A stretch of DNA of 64,000 nt from positions 434,001 through 498,000 of the forward strand of contig JAPZLL010000018.1 of the NCBI GenBank assembly GCA_036250225.1, in the 5' to 3' direction. This document shows positions 22,081 through 34,119 of the stretch, one piece after another. Made by a program: the position numbers and the translations under genes. The stretch is from Cercophora sp. LCS_1. Taxonomy: Eukaryota > Ascomycota > Sordariomycetes > Sordariales > Lasiosphaeriaceae. How positions within the stretch are numbered: the first letter of the stretch is position 1; each line of letters starts with the position of its first letter. The notes under the pieces were generated by a model. It searched no databases, had not been told where the DNA came from, and worked only from the letters and a program-made list of their open reading frames with translations.

Positions 22081-23049
22081 ATGGCCTCCCCCTTTCCCAA
22101 ATCCACTGCCGTTCCCGGCGCAGGGGAGATAGTTACCTGTATACTTCCTGACGGAATAACGTCCTCCCTTACAAAAGTCACGTATCAATATCCTCTCAAA
22201 CTCATCACCCCCTCCCGGCCATCAGAAACAAAATCCGCGCTCATCTTTCTCCTCTCCTACGGTGGCGGTCTTGTTGCAGGCGATCAAGTTCATCTCTCTA
22301 TATCCGTTCTACCTTTGGCACGGCTATCGGTCGTTACCCAGGGACACACCAAGATCTTCAAGTCTGCCACCCCCGATGTCGTCACCCGTCAGACACTGGA
22401 CGTCGCCATCTCCAAAGACGCGGCGCTGTGTTTACTACCAGATCCGGTGCAGCCATTTGAAGGGAGCGTGTACGGACAAACACAGATCTTCCGCCTTGAG
22501 GAAGACGCATCTCTGTGTTTGCTGGACTGGGTCACCCAAGGCCGCACGTCTCGGGGTGAGGACTGGAGTTTTGTAAAGTGGGTTGGCAGGAATGAGGTCT
22601 GGGCCGGGGGTAGGCTGTTGGTCAGGGATGCAGTGATTTTGGACGGGGGAAGGGAGGTGGGTGGAAAGACACTGAGGCAGAGCATGCATGCTATGGGCGT
22701 AGTGGGGACACTGTTACTCAGGGGGCCGTTGGTCAAGGGACTGGGCGCGTTCTTTCTGGAGGAGTTTGATGCGCTGCCGAGGTTGGGCGCGAGAGACTGG
22801 AGAAGCGAGGAGGCTAAGAAGATGGAGGAAGAGAAAAAAGATGGGCGGCAGAGATGGAGGGCAGAGAGGCTGAAGATGGAGAGCGAGAATCTGGTCTTGT
22901 GGTCGGCTGCGAATGTCAGGGGGTGTGTGGTGGTCAAGTTTGGGGCGCCCGAGGTAGAGGCCGGTCGACTGTGGATTGGGAGCATGTTGGCAAGGGAGGG
23001 GAGTATTTTGCAGCATTTTGGCGACCATGCTTTGATGTGTGTGAAGTGA
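22081..23049 (+). CDS. ureD: Urease accessory protein UreD (UreH)
   Basis: Single exon, 323 aa. UreD hallmarks are in order: YQYPLKLI near the start, LLSYGGGLVAGDQVHLSI, VTQGHTKIFKS, CLLPDPVQPFEGS, and LCLLDWVTQGRTSRGEDW. UreD is the scaffold of the UreD-UreF-UreG complex that inserts nickel into apo-urease, so the cell probably hydrolyses urea with a nickel urease encoded elsewhere. The open frame begins upstream at 21925, but the ATG at 22081 puts the family core a normal distance from the N-terminus. A Lys/Glu-rich insertion near the middle (residues about 245-265) may be a surface loop. No ureF, ureG or urease structural gene lies nearby, as usual in fungi. Confidence 0.93.
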   Translation: MASPFPKSTAVPGAGEIVTCILPDGITSSLTKVTYQYPLKLITPSRPSETKSALIFLLSYGGGLVAGDQVHLSISVLPLARLSVVTQGHTKIFKSATPDVVTRQTLDVAISKDAALCLLPDPVQPFEGSVYGQTQIFRLEEDASLCLLDWVTQGRTSRGEDWSFVKWVGRNEVWAGGRLLVRDAVILDGGREVGGKTLRQSMHAMGVVGTLLLRGPLVKGLGAFFLEEFDALPRLGARDWRSEEAKKMEEEKKDGRQRWRAERLKMESENLVLWSAANVRGCVVVKFGAPEVEAGRLWIGSMLAREGSILQHFGDHALMCVK

Positions 23050-23459
23050 GGCAGATACCCAGACACTTGAGTTGCATGCGTTGAGTTTCGGGGCGGTTTG
23101 CGTTACCGACTGGCGCCGAGTGGCGTTGGGTTGGGCCAAACGTTGCTTCTGCTCATCGGTGTTTCTGATTTTACACTTGGAAACGTCATCCGGCGCAACA
23201 CAGCATCAACCATTTCCTCTGCAACGGTCTTTTCACGTCAGCTTGTCTGGATCATTTTTGTTGGGCTTGTCGAAAAGGGGCAATAACCCCGCTCAACGCA
23301 TATCCCGCATTGTTGTACCTCAACGCTTAACCGGTATAGTGGGGCCACTCCGCCAAAATAATCGTGTCGATCGCACGCTTTCAGACGCGTCAATTGCCAA
23401 AAATCCGGTCGGCCGTCCCTCCAACACACCACCCGTCTCCCATCACCCCGCCAAATGTG
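23050..23459. other. Intergenic: ureD 3' flank and SCC3 promoter/leader
   Basis: Tandem plus-strand gap. At its end is a minimal start-stop upstream frame (ATG TGA at 23455-23460) that overlaps the chosen SCC3 start as TGATG. Nothing else is recognised. Confidence 0.45.
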
Positions 23460-26400
23460 ATGCCATCCATACGACAGCCACTCATGGAAACCTCAGATAA
23501 TACTGCGACGAGCTCGCCAGCTCCTTCTGGAACCGCGCGTCGTTCGGGACGCGTCACGAAGGCACCCCAGAAATTTAGCCCAGATGCGCCTGCCGCAACC
23601 AAGCGCAAGCGCGCCGGCGACGACGACGATGCGGAGAACGAGTCGCCCGACGAAGCCGAGGTCGACGAAGAGCCTAGCGCCGAGGAGGACGCCGAGGATT
23701 CCGAAGTGGAAGCACCCAAACGCGCCTCCAAGAAGAAACGGGCTCCCTCATCGCAACCGGCGAGGGCCCGGAAACCCGCCACAAAAAAGCCGAAGATCAA
23801 TGGCGATGCACCCTCCTCCTCCACCGGCTCTAATTTGACCCATGCGGCGCGCCTTCCTAGCAGGCCGAAGAAGGCTGTGAAGATTAACATTGGCCAACGC
23901 GACGGGGACGGGCTCTACGGTAGGCGCCCCTCGTGTTCCTGCGACGAGCTTGTCGCGTACGATGTCGCGCCCATACTGACCGTGATTGCCGTGCAGCCGA
24001 GATTTTTGCGTCGGGTGACTCGTCCGAAAAGGTCGCGACGGATTGGTACCACAAATACCGGGCAGATAAAGTTGCTGCTACGACCGACCTCGTCAACTGC
24101 ATCTTGGCGTCGGCTGGCTGCGACCAAAAGGTAGACGACGACGATATCAGGGACCCGGACAACTGCCAGAACAGACTGGCGGACCTGCAAAATGTCTACG
24201 CTGAAGTGGGTTATGCGCAGAGCTTTGTGGGGTTGTGATACTGACGCGTTCGCAGGAGGGCATCACAGACTACCCCCTGATCCAGCGGGGCAAATCCGTC
24301 CGGCCGTTTCGTGATTTGTTGATTGGCTTCTTCAAGCATCTCGTCACGATATTGCACGAGACCGGCCTGCTGTACACGGACGAGACGCTGATGGACAACA
24401 TCACCAGATGGGTGGCCTCCATGTCGTCGTCGACCCTCCGGCCGTTCCGGCACACCGCCACCACCGTGGCTCTGGCGATGCAAGCTGCGCTTGTTGATGT
24501 CGCCAGGAAGCTGGACGACCGAGTCACCAAGATGACGCAAGCGGTCGACTCGGAGAAGGGTCGAAAGGGGAAGAGCAAGGAGAGGCTTGCCCAGACACAA
24601 CAGTCCCTGAACGAGGCGAACAAGAATCGGGATTCCTGCCAGAACCAGATTACCGATTTCTTTGAGACCGTCTTTGTTCACCGGTATCGCGACATTGACC
24701 CCAAGATTCGCACAGAGTGCGTCGAAGCTCTTGGCTCGTGGATCTGGCATCTGCCCACCGTGTTTATGGAGCCTGAATACCTCCGGTACCTGGGCTGGAT
24801 GCTGTCCGACATTGTTCCGCAAACCAGGCAAGAGGTTCTCAAGCAGCTTGGAAGGATATTCAAGCGCGACGCCGAGAAGCTCGGTCACTTTATCGACCGC
24901 TTCCGGCCACGGCTTGTCGAAATGGCGACCAAGGACTCGGACGTCAGCGTCCGTGTTGCTGCCATCGCCGTGGTGCAGATTCTCAAGGACACCGGCATGC
25001 TGGATCCTGAGGAGCTTGACGCGGCTGGCCGATTGATCTTTGATTCTGAACTGCGCGTGCGGAGAGCTGTGCTCGAGTTCTTTACCAGCTGCGTAAATGA
25101 CGCCATCGAAACAAAAGTCGAGGAGATGGGTGGCCAGGATACTGTCGATGAGATCTTTGGCGACGGTGAGGAGGGGAGCTACGATTCGCCACGCGAGGAC
25201 TGGATAGCCATCAAGTGCCTTGCCGAGATTCTCGTTTCCTACGATTCCCAGGTCCAGGACGAGAACCAGATCGAGCCCCCACGCGCCTTGGACATCGCCG
25301 TAGACATGGTCCAGGCTGTTGCGCCAGAGACCCGGATTTCCCTGGCGGCACAAGTTCTCTACGAGAAGATTGACCACGTCAAGAATTGGGAGCTGCTTGC
25401 CGGTTACCTCCTCTACGACCACACGGCCAGCGCCAAGTCGAAATCCAAATCACAATCCAAAGGTGGCTCTAATGAAGCCATCCTCCGAAACAATGTTGCG
25501 CCGTCGAACGAAGAAGAGTTGATCCTTCTCGAGGTCCTCGCTACATCTGTCAACTCGGCCCTTGCTGCTAACGCGGAAGCCGACAAAAACCGACGAAAAC
25601 ACCGCTCAGATTTCGATGCCAGCGAGGAGCCTTCAATACAGCTTGCCACCCTCATCCCACGCCTTCTAAAGAAGTTTGGTGCCGAGCCCAGCACTGCGGT
25701 TCTCGTCCTGCGTCTTGAACATGGCTTGGATCTTGATGTGTTCCAACAGCTCCGCCAAGACTCATCAACCTACAGCCGTCTCCTCGACGAGATCTGCACA
25801 CAATTCTCCCGGCATATTGACCGTGGCGTCTTGACAGAGGCCACGGCCGCTCTTCTTCACGCCCGCAAGTATGACGAACTCCAAGAGCTCGCCGATGCTA
25901 AGATCTCGGACCTCTGGGAGATCGTCCTCAACAACTTTAGGCATTTTGACAAGACCTGCGAACTTGGCGTCCGCGGGAATCTTGAGAAGGAGTCGATTAC
26001 CGAGATTGGCCACGTTCTTCTCAAGATGAGCAAACTTTCAAGCATCGCAGACTGCGTTGAACTGCTAGAACAAGAGTCACAGATTGACGGGTCGGAAGCT
26101 CCCGCCATTGAGATTCTCGTGCGCACCGTCATTCGCGGTAAACTGGAGCAAGTTGACGAAACGCTCGACGATCTCGAGGATGAAGCCGTCTCCTTTGCCA
26201 TCAAGACCTGCCAGTTCTATTTTATGTGGAAAGTCCGCACGCTGATCGGCGCCATCCAATCCGGCAGCGAGATCACAGCTCGCGAGATCCAGCGCGTCAA
26301 CTCCCTCCGCCGGACGTACCAGACAAACCTCATCTACACTCTTACGTCTCGTGGCACAAACGACGACCTCCGTCTCTTTGCCACCGGTGGCTTATGCGAT

Positions 26401-27165
26401 CTCCACGTTGTGTTCGCCACGCTCCGCCAGGTCGCCCAAGGGGATGAGCACGCTCCCCAAGGGGACGACGCAGCTCGCAAGCGCCAATCGAACCTCGCTC
26501 TCCTCGAACCACTCTTCAAGGAGATTGACCCCGGTCTTATCAACGAGCTTATTGAGATTTACGACTCAGCCGAGCGCGCCTACGCCCGGTGCGTCAAGAA
26601 GACACTCAACGAACCCGCCGAGGACGAAGACCCCATCGACGAGGAACTCTCCGACGATGAAGACGAAGACGAGCTCACCCCTGCCGAGAAGAAGGCCAAG
26701 GAGCTCAAAACCGAGCGCGGTCTTTGCGAGCTCGCGGGCAAGTACGTCCTCTGCATCCTGGCCAAGATGGTCGACCGTCAAGGACCACACGCCGGTAAGC
26801 TGAGGAAACGCATGGTGAGGAACCAGAATAAGCTGGGGCAGAATCTCAAGGAGACGTTGGCATATCTCGATGAGGGCAGGTTACGAGAGCGCATGCCCCG
26901 GGCTGCAGCGGCCAAGAAGAAGAAGGATGTTGAGGGCAAGGGCAAGGAGGTTGCCGAGAACAGCAACAGCAAGGCGAAGAAGGTGTTGAGCGAGGAGATT
27001 ATTGTCGACGAGGAGAGTGAACCAGAGCCGGAACCGGAGGAGGGGACCGAAGAGGACCTGAGGAGACGAGGGCTACTCGATGAGATTGAGAGTGGAGAAG
27101 ATGAGGATGGCGACGATGGGGGCGGGGACAAGATGGACGAGGATGAGTCGATTCTGGGGGATTGA
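23460..27165 (+). CDS. SCC3: Cohesin subunit SCC3/STAG (Psc3, Irr1)
   Basis: Exons 23460-23919, 23997-24205 and 24256-27165 (introns 77 and 50 nt; phases close), predicting 1192 aa. The N-terminal ~130 residues are basic/acidic and disordered, with SGRVTKAPQKF. The conserved STAG region follows, including LYAEIFASG, the stretch from DLLIGFFKHLV to MDNITRWVASMSSS, then stromalin-domain residues (FVHRYRDIDPKIRTECVEALG, EYLRYLGWMLSD) and HEAT-like helices. The C-terminus is acidic, as in other Scc3 proteins. Scc3 binds the kleisin Scc1/Rad21, DNA and the Scc2 loader, and is essential for sister-chromatid cohesion. An alternative start at 23484 (METSDN) would remove eight residues. It converges with pot1. 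Confidence 0.93.
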
Positions 27166-27758
27166 AGGATGACTGATTGCCTGTTAATGTCCGTGGGATG
27201 ATGATTTCTTGATGGGTGGCGTTTTATGGGTGGGGTTATGGGTCGTGTGATGATGACTTGGGCCTTTTTTGTTTTAGGGATGGGTTGGCAGGTGTGGTCC
27301 TTTCTTAGTTACTTGTGCCGTGTTGTGTGCCCTGTGTTCTCATTGTTTTCTCCTCTCTTAGCCGGAGAAGCGGGCTTGCTTGCAAAGCTGTGTTTCTTTT
27401 GTTGATGCCTGGCGATGGGGTTCATGGAATGATGCCACTGCGTGAGAGAGTGAAGTTTTGTTTCTTGTGGGGAGACTTTTGTATTGTCTGTACATTATGG
27501 TCATAAACTTGGGAATTGACATAATCCCGATACTGACATCATTGCCTTGAGGTGTTTGGCTTTTGCTGCGACTCCTCAATATGAGCATGGACAAAAGTTG
27601 TATTTCTACAGTATGATTTCATGTCCGCTAATGGACCTGTTTGGTCTCAAAACAAAAATATGGACAGACTACCGATACTCCGAGGACGCTTCAAGCCGTA
27701 TTGATGCTCCGTTGTGACCCTTGAACACCTAAACTCGACTAAACGTGGTGATGTGCTT
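27166..27758. other. Convergent 3' flanks of SCC3 and pot1
   Basis: T/G-rich 593-nt gap between two stop codons. No coding or RNA feature is recognised. Confidence 0.5.
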
Positions 27759-29939
27759 CTAGCCCTTGATCATGGTGCCGAACAACGCAAAGGCCCTCTT
27801 GAAATCTATGTTATCCTTGGCCTTGGTCTTCGGGACACCGTACTGCTTGACACAACAGAGAAACGGCCTGTTGGCCAGCTCCTCCTCCTCCTCGTCTGAA
27901 CTGGCAGGCGGCTTGTCAACCAATACCTTGCTCCCTCGTGACGCCTTGCGTTTGATCTGCTTGATCTCCTCCAAGTTCCCCCACATTGTAAACATGCGCT
28001 CGCGTAATTTGTCTAGCAGCGCCTCATCGTTTGACAGGTCACCGGCGTCAAGACCTGTCAGACACTGACCGGCAGGATTGTCGACGAGTACCCATACGCG
28101 GGCCGGTTCTCGCGAGCGGCTGGGCCTGTCGGCATCTTCGAGCTCAAGCATAAAGTTCCACTCCCAGACGACGGATTCATGGGGGAGGAGGGTGTTATAG
28201 TCATCATCATCATCGCTGGAGGAGGCACCAGCAGCCTCATGATCGGTGCCATCTTCCGCTCTGACGAGGTCCATGAGCGAGGTCTTGCGCCGATGGGCGA
28301 AGCCTTCGAGAGACTTGGGAGAAAAGTCAACGACACGAGCCCGGGTGACGTACTTAGCATTGGCGAAGGGGAGTGCGAGTCTGATCGTCTGTTTTCCCAT
28401 GGGCAACTCGTGGTACTTGGTCTCCAGCATTTTTTCGATACGTGTCAGCTCTTGGCCTCGCGGGCGTTCACACGCAATCGCGGGGTTGACTTCTGGCAAG
28501 GACTCCTCCGATTCATTAGTCTCGTCGTCCTCCGAGTTCCCGCTGCCATCGTGATCTGGTCTTGGTTGTGCGAGTTGCTTGGCTGGGGTAGATTGTTCGG
28601 GCTGGGCAGGTTGCGCTTGCCCCTCTGCTTTTGCCCGCTCTCTCTCCCGTTTCTTCTGCCGCCTCAGTCGAGCCTTTGTCATGGTCGGCTTAGTGGTAGC
28701 TTTGGCTTGTTGGCCCTTTGAGGGCTCTGGGGGCTTTGGGGGCTCCAAGGCCGCTCTGCGCTTGCTCCCGGCAACGGTTGCCTTCTCGACAGCTTCATCG
28801 ACCTCCGCTTTCCGTTTTTTGTGGCTCTTGCGGTATTGTTCCATGCGTTTCAATACCTCCTTCAGATTGGGGTCGAGATCAGCGAATCTGTCGGGGCTCG
28901 TGTCAAAGATGTGGACATTGACCCTCGACTGGCCGTTGAAATTCCGCTCGCCGTCCATCTTCCCCTCTAGGTTGCTTATGTTGTGACCGTAGCAGATACG
29001 GACATTGTTGAGGCCGACAAACATGCCGGCCTTCACCTCAGCCTCAACGAAGCCGGCGTGTGGCTCGAAACACGTGATTTGAATGCTCAGTTTCCCGGCT
29101 GGGCCAAGCCATGAGCTCTTTTGGTCCTGCGTAGTGGTTGGTGATGATGAGGCTCTGGTGTATCCGTATGGATCGGCTGAGGTGACAGTAGGACCCTCGG
29201 CCGAGAAATCGAAAAACTTGTTGTTCTCGGTGTAGTCCGTAAGGTAAAGCGTGGCCCTGTCTCCGGAGCTGTAAGGGTCTCGAGGCACAAAACCGACGAG
29301 GTCGTAGAAAGCCCCGTCCTTCACGTCCTTGAGCTCGCTGAACTTCTTTCCTTTGATGTTCATCGACGCCGACGCCTTCTGACGGAACTCCTCATCGTCA
29401 GGGAGGTCATACTTCTCAGTGCGGTGGAAGTGATAGGAGACGAAGCGGTGTATGTCCTCTATTGGTGTCTTGGTATCCCTTTTACTGACCGGGATCAAAG
29501 CAGTCTTGGCCGAGTTGGGAAGCTTTGGGATTTTGGAGGCCGAATAGCGGGCAAAGTTGGTAGTGCGGTGGGAAATCAGACTCCGTCCACCCTTATATTC
29601 CTGGAACTACAATCAAAATTAGCACCGCCAAAGAGGTAGAGGGATTGTATAGCTCACTTTGACTGCAAACGCAACAAATACATCTCTGGCGTCCACCTCT
29701 GGCATCTGTGCCTCCGGACGGAAAATGTTCAAAACGATGCCCTCTTGCGCTCCCTCAACATCGAGGTCCCGGAGTGTGAGAGCGCTTTTCCAGTCTGAGG
29801 CACTGGTAGCAGTTGGAAGGCGGTGGTCCGTCACAATGCCAATGACATTGACCAGGGCCCCGGGCTTGACGTTCCCTTCGAGTAGCGAAGCAACGGTGTG
29901 GAAGCCGCTTGGCAGATCAGGCGCCCGTCCTGTAGACAT
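27759..29939 (-). CDS. pot1: Protection of telomeres protein 1 (Pot1)
   Basis: Exons 29939-29658 and 29606-27759 (intron 51 nt, phase 0), predicting 709 aa. Residues about 10-150 form the first telomeric-DNA OB fold, beginning SGFHTVASLLEGNVKPGALVNV and passing through LTLRDLD and LNIFRPEAQMPEV. A second OB fold (POT1PC-like) follows, with FYDLVGFVPRDPYSS, LYLTDYTEN and NVRICYGHNISNLEGKM. The middle is a Lys/Pro-rich linker and a C-terminal region, probably for Tpz1/TPP1 contact, closes the protein. Pot1 binds the single-stranded telomere overhang, prevents end resection and fusion, and regulates telomerase. The ATG at 29939 gives the expected close start of OB1. It diverges from importin alpha across 1.2 kb. 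Confidence 0.9.
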
Positions 29940-31142
29940 CTTTTTGAGAACTGCCTGAGCATGGGGTGGGTGTCGGTGTCAGAGGTTAAGATACCAGCTG
30001 GGATGTTTTTGGATGGAGGGAATGGGCGAGATATGTGTGAAGGCTCCTTCGATTTTGACTCGGACGCGTAAAGTGCAGGCGCGACCGCGTCGAGCCAGCA
30101 GTACTCGAACAAAATACTAGTCCCAGGGCAGCCAGAAATCGCATCACCACGGGGTAGCTCGAAGATAAAAACACGTTGAATCCATTTTTAACAGTTCTGG
30201 GTTATTTTTACTAACAGTTCATACTTTTTGTATGAATCTGCATGGTATTTTGGTGTGTGAGGCAGTTGCTGGTGGTGAGAGAGTCAATTATTTTGGCTGG
30301 GTGGGTACAGCTACGCGACCCCATGTGACACCAGACCAGTGTCTGGTGTTGGTGTCCGCATCGGCATCGGAAATGCTCACGCAAGCGGCAAAAAAAGCAG
30401 ACTTTCGGGAAGCTAAAATACGCCCCAAGGCTTCGAAGCTTCTTCTTCTGCCTAGGCATCATTGGCCTCAGAGGTGCTTCCGAGGACATCAATGCTGGCT
30501 GCAACTCCTACAGTCACAGTGGGCAGGTGTGGCAAAACTGGGCGCTGAAGCCGCCAACAATGACTGGCTTAGGCTGCCAGGGGCCAAACGAAGACATGTA
30601 AACCCATCAATATTATGTGAAGCATATGCCACAAAGCCTCTAGGAAAATACCTTTCTGTAGACCACCAGACGCCGTGATTGTACACCAGTCTCTCACTGA
30701 TGTGAATCCCACCTCTCTGGGTGTTGTCGATAAGACTGGTCCGTGCGTCGATTGAGAAAATCGCGGGGCAAACTGCGTGGGGTCGAGTTGCTGCCTGAGG
30801 CCCAGTTGAAATCTGACTCGGCTTGGTGGGGTCTTTTGGATTCAAACCGTTCTGGCGCAAAAGCGGGACAAAAGACGGACCCAGTTCATTTCCTCCTGCT
30901 GCAGCTCTCCAAATTCTTTCATTGTCCAAAAACAACAAGCCGGGCTTTTCTTCTCCTAACGTCCGATCCTCTTCACAACCGCTCCTTTGAAGGGACCAAC
31001 CCGTTGCGCCAACATTCCAGTCGCGCCGACGACACCTGCTACTGGCGTCAATAATAACCAAGCCGCACCTGGTTCATTCACAGCAGCATCGCTTCTTGCC
31101 CCTTGACCATTCGTCTCCCGCCGGACGGCCAACACCGCAAAA
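29940..31142. other. Divergent promoter region, pot1/importin alpha
   Basis: 1.2 kb between two ATGs. The right end (about 31,000-31,142) is a C-rich leader typical of a highly expressed fungal gene. Open frames such as 30489-31061 minus have no recognisable features. Confidence 0.5.
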
Positions 31143-33103
31143 ATGGCTGACCGCTACATCCCCGAGCATCGCCGCACCCAGTTCAAGGCCAAGAACACCT
31201 TCAAGCCAGAGGAGCTCCGCCGCCGCCGCGAGGAGGCTGCCGTCGAGATCCGCAAGGCAAAGCGCGAGGAGAACCTTGCGAAGAGGCGTGGTATCGGCAC
31301 TGGTGCGGACCGTCCCGGCGCCTCCCTTGGTGCTGCCCCCGACAGCGACGATGAGAATCCCCCTTCAGAGTCCCAGGTACGTTTCTTGATCATCTTCGCA
31401 TCGTGTATTCGCGCCTTCCCATCGTTGCTAGCCAGGGCTGTGTTTTTCCCCACACTTGTACCCCGCTGCTTGTTTTGATCACCGCCCGCTCTGGGCCGCA
31501 TGCGAGACCCGCAGTTTATGGTTGCAACAGCACAACCCCCACTTGGCGATGCTGGCCGCCAACTCCCCTTTGCGCTGCCCCTCCAAATAACTCCAGCTGT
31601 TTATTGAAGCACCATACTGACAATCCTGTTTCCAGCTGAACGAGGACCTCCCCCAGATGGTCGCTGGTGTCTTTTCCAACGAGATCGACGCCCAGATCCA
31701 GGCTACGACCAAGTTCAGAAAGCTTCTGTCAAAGGAGCGCAACCCGCCCATCGAGGAGGTCATCAAGACCGGTGTTGTTACCCGCTTCGTCGAGTTCCTT
31801 CGCTCTCCCCACACCCTCGTCCAGTTTGAGGCCGCCTGGGCTCTTACCAACATAGCATCTGGCTCTGCTCAGCAGACTCAGGTCGTGATCGAGGCTGGCG
31901 CTGTGCCCATCTTCGTGGAGCTCCTCGGTAGCCCCGAGCCCGATGTCCGCGAGCAGGCCGTTTGGGCTTTGGGTAACATCGCTGGCGATAGCCCGCAATG
32001 TCGCGACTACGTGCTGAGTCAGGGTGCTCTGCGACCCCTCCTCACCCTTCTCGGTGACAGCCGCAAGCTCAGCATGCTTCGCAATGCCACCTGGACGTTG
32101 AGCAACTTCTGCCGTGGAAAGACTCCCCAGCCTGATTGGAACACGGTATGTTGTCACCAATACTCCTTGCTGCAATCACGTGATGCTAACCGGTGCCTAG
32201 ATCTCCCCTGCGCTTCCGATCCTCGCCAAGCTCGTCTACTCGCTGGACGATGAGGTCCTCATTGATGCTTGCTGGGCGATCTCGTACCTCTCGGATGGGT
32301 CCAACGACAAGATTCAGGCTGTCATTGAGGCTGGCATTCCCCGTCGTCTGGTTGAGCTCCTCATGCACGCTTCGACCTCGGTGCAAACCCCGGCTCTTCG
32401 GTCCGTTGGCAACATTGTGACTGGTGACGACGTTCAGACCCAGGTCATCATCAACTGCGGCGCGCTCCCCTGCCTCTTGTCTCTGCTGAGCTCTAACAAG
32501 GACGGCATTCGCAAGGAGGCTTGCTGGACCATCTCCAACATCACTGCCGGCAACTCGGCGCAGATCCAGTCCGTCATTGACGCCAACATCATCCCTCCGC
32601 TCATCCACCTCCTTTCGAACGGTGACCTTAAGACGCGCAAGGAGGCGTGCTGGGCCATCAGCAATGCGACATCCGGTGGCCTGCAGAAGCCGGAGCAGAT
32701 CAGATATCTGGTGGCGCAGGGCTGCATTAAGCCTTTGTGCGACCTGCTTGCCTGCCCCGATAACAAGATCATCCAGGTTGCCCTCGACGGCCTCGAGAAT
32801 ATCCTCAAGGTTGGCGATCTTGACAAGCAGGCTGCCGGAGACGGCCCCGAATCGATCAACCGTTACGCACTGTTCATCGAGGAGTGTGGCGGCATGGAGA
32901 AGATCCACGAGTGTCAAACTAATGCTAACGAGGAGATCTACATGAAGGCGTACAACATCATCGAGAAGTACTTCTCCGATGAGGATGAGGGTGCCGACGA
33001 GGCCATGGGTCAGCCGCAACAGTTTGGCTTCAATGCCAACGGTGGCCAGCAACAAGGCGGGTTCAGCTTTGGCGCTAATGGCTCCGAGTCGATGGACATG
33101 TAG
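31143..33103 (+). CDS. SRP1: Importin subunit alpha (karyopherin alpha)
   Basis: Exons 31143-31376, 31636-32145 and 32201-33103; introns 259 and 55 nt, phase 0, predicting 548 aa, the normal family length. Residues 1-78 contain the importin-beta-binding region with basic clusters (EELRRRREEAAVEIRKAKRE, LAKRRGIG). The rest is a run of armadillo repeats with the NLS-binding W-x3-N pattern repeated (AAWALTNIASG, AVWALGNIAGD, ATWTLSNFCRG, ACWAISYLSDG, ACWTISNITAG, ACWAISNATSG). The C-terminal acidic segment and Gly/Gln-rich tail are typical. Importin alpha links classical nuclear localisation signals to importin beta for nuclear import. The long first intron just after the IBB region is the only oversized one. 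Confidence 0.97.
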
Positions 33104-34119
33104 AGCCTTCTATTCTACTAGACGGGGTTCCGACTGCGAACGAGACAGGTTCACCTTCGCGACCTGCGTGGGTTTCGACGAAGCCTCATCGAAACTGCAG
33201 CTCTCCCGGAGGACTTGGTAGATTTACCAACAAACCGCCTGAACTCGAACCGCTGCCCCGATATCTGTACCCCTACTAGCACTCCCATCGACACCCCCAC
33301 GACACACCCCTTTACCGCAGCACCCCTGATCCCATAAGGCGTTCATCATGTTTGACTTCCACGACACCCGACACACGTACGAGACGGAGATTAGAGGGAG
33401 GAGAGACAGCAGGCCCTTTGGTAGCTTTAAAGCTCCAGCCTGGCTAGGATATGAGGCATAATACGAGGAGCAAGCTCTGGGTCTGAATGGTGGCTTGAAA
33501 GCTCCAACCCAAGAGGCGAGCCCTGAGGCGAGCAGCATGCCGCGTACGGGAGGGGAAGACCAGGCTTGGTTTGATAAACCGGCCTCAGCGAGGAGACGAT
33601 TTGGACCGCCTGCTAGTGTAGGATGGACCCCGCGTCTGATGGTTGGATTGACTGTGTTGCAACCAAGTGGTTAGCGACGATGTGCAGTCTTCAGCGGAAT
33701 TTGATGAGCGCGCACGTTGTCTAGTACTTCAGGCTAGCTCTCATAGAGTAAAAAAAAAAGCATTCCCCAAACTTTGCAGCGTGATACTCGATATTGTGTG
33801 GTGATGGCTGTGCAGCCCGAGACGTCACCGAGGCCGTGTGTGCATGGCGTGAGAAGTCACATATCCACAGCCCGAGACGCACGCTACAGCCCAACGGCTG
33901 CCCACAGGTTGGTTGGGCAAGGCTGCAGGAACCCGAAAGGAGAAGAGTACATGCGCCATGCCCGCCATTGTCATCAAACGCAAGCACTGATGGCCACAAC
34001 GGCCCGCAAACGGCCCGCAAACGGCCCTCGACAGCCAACCCAGCGATAAACAACGTCACGGCAGTGCAACATGAAAAAGTCTAAATCGCTGTATACCTAC
34101 CCAACCACTCTAACCCACT
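33104..34119. other. Convergent intergenic region, importin alpha/helicase
   Basis: 1.0 kb between stop codons. It contains a small tandem repeat (about three copies of a 10-nt ACGGCCCGCA unit near 33998-34028) and an A-run near 33751. No gene is recognised. Confidence 0.5.
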
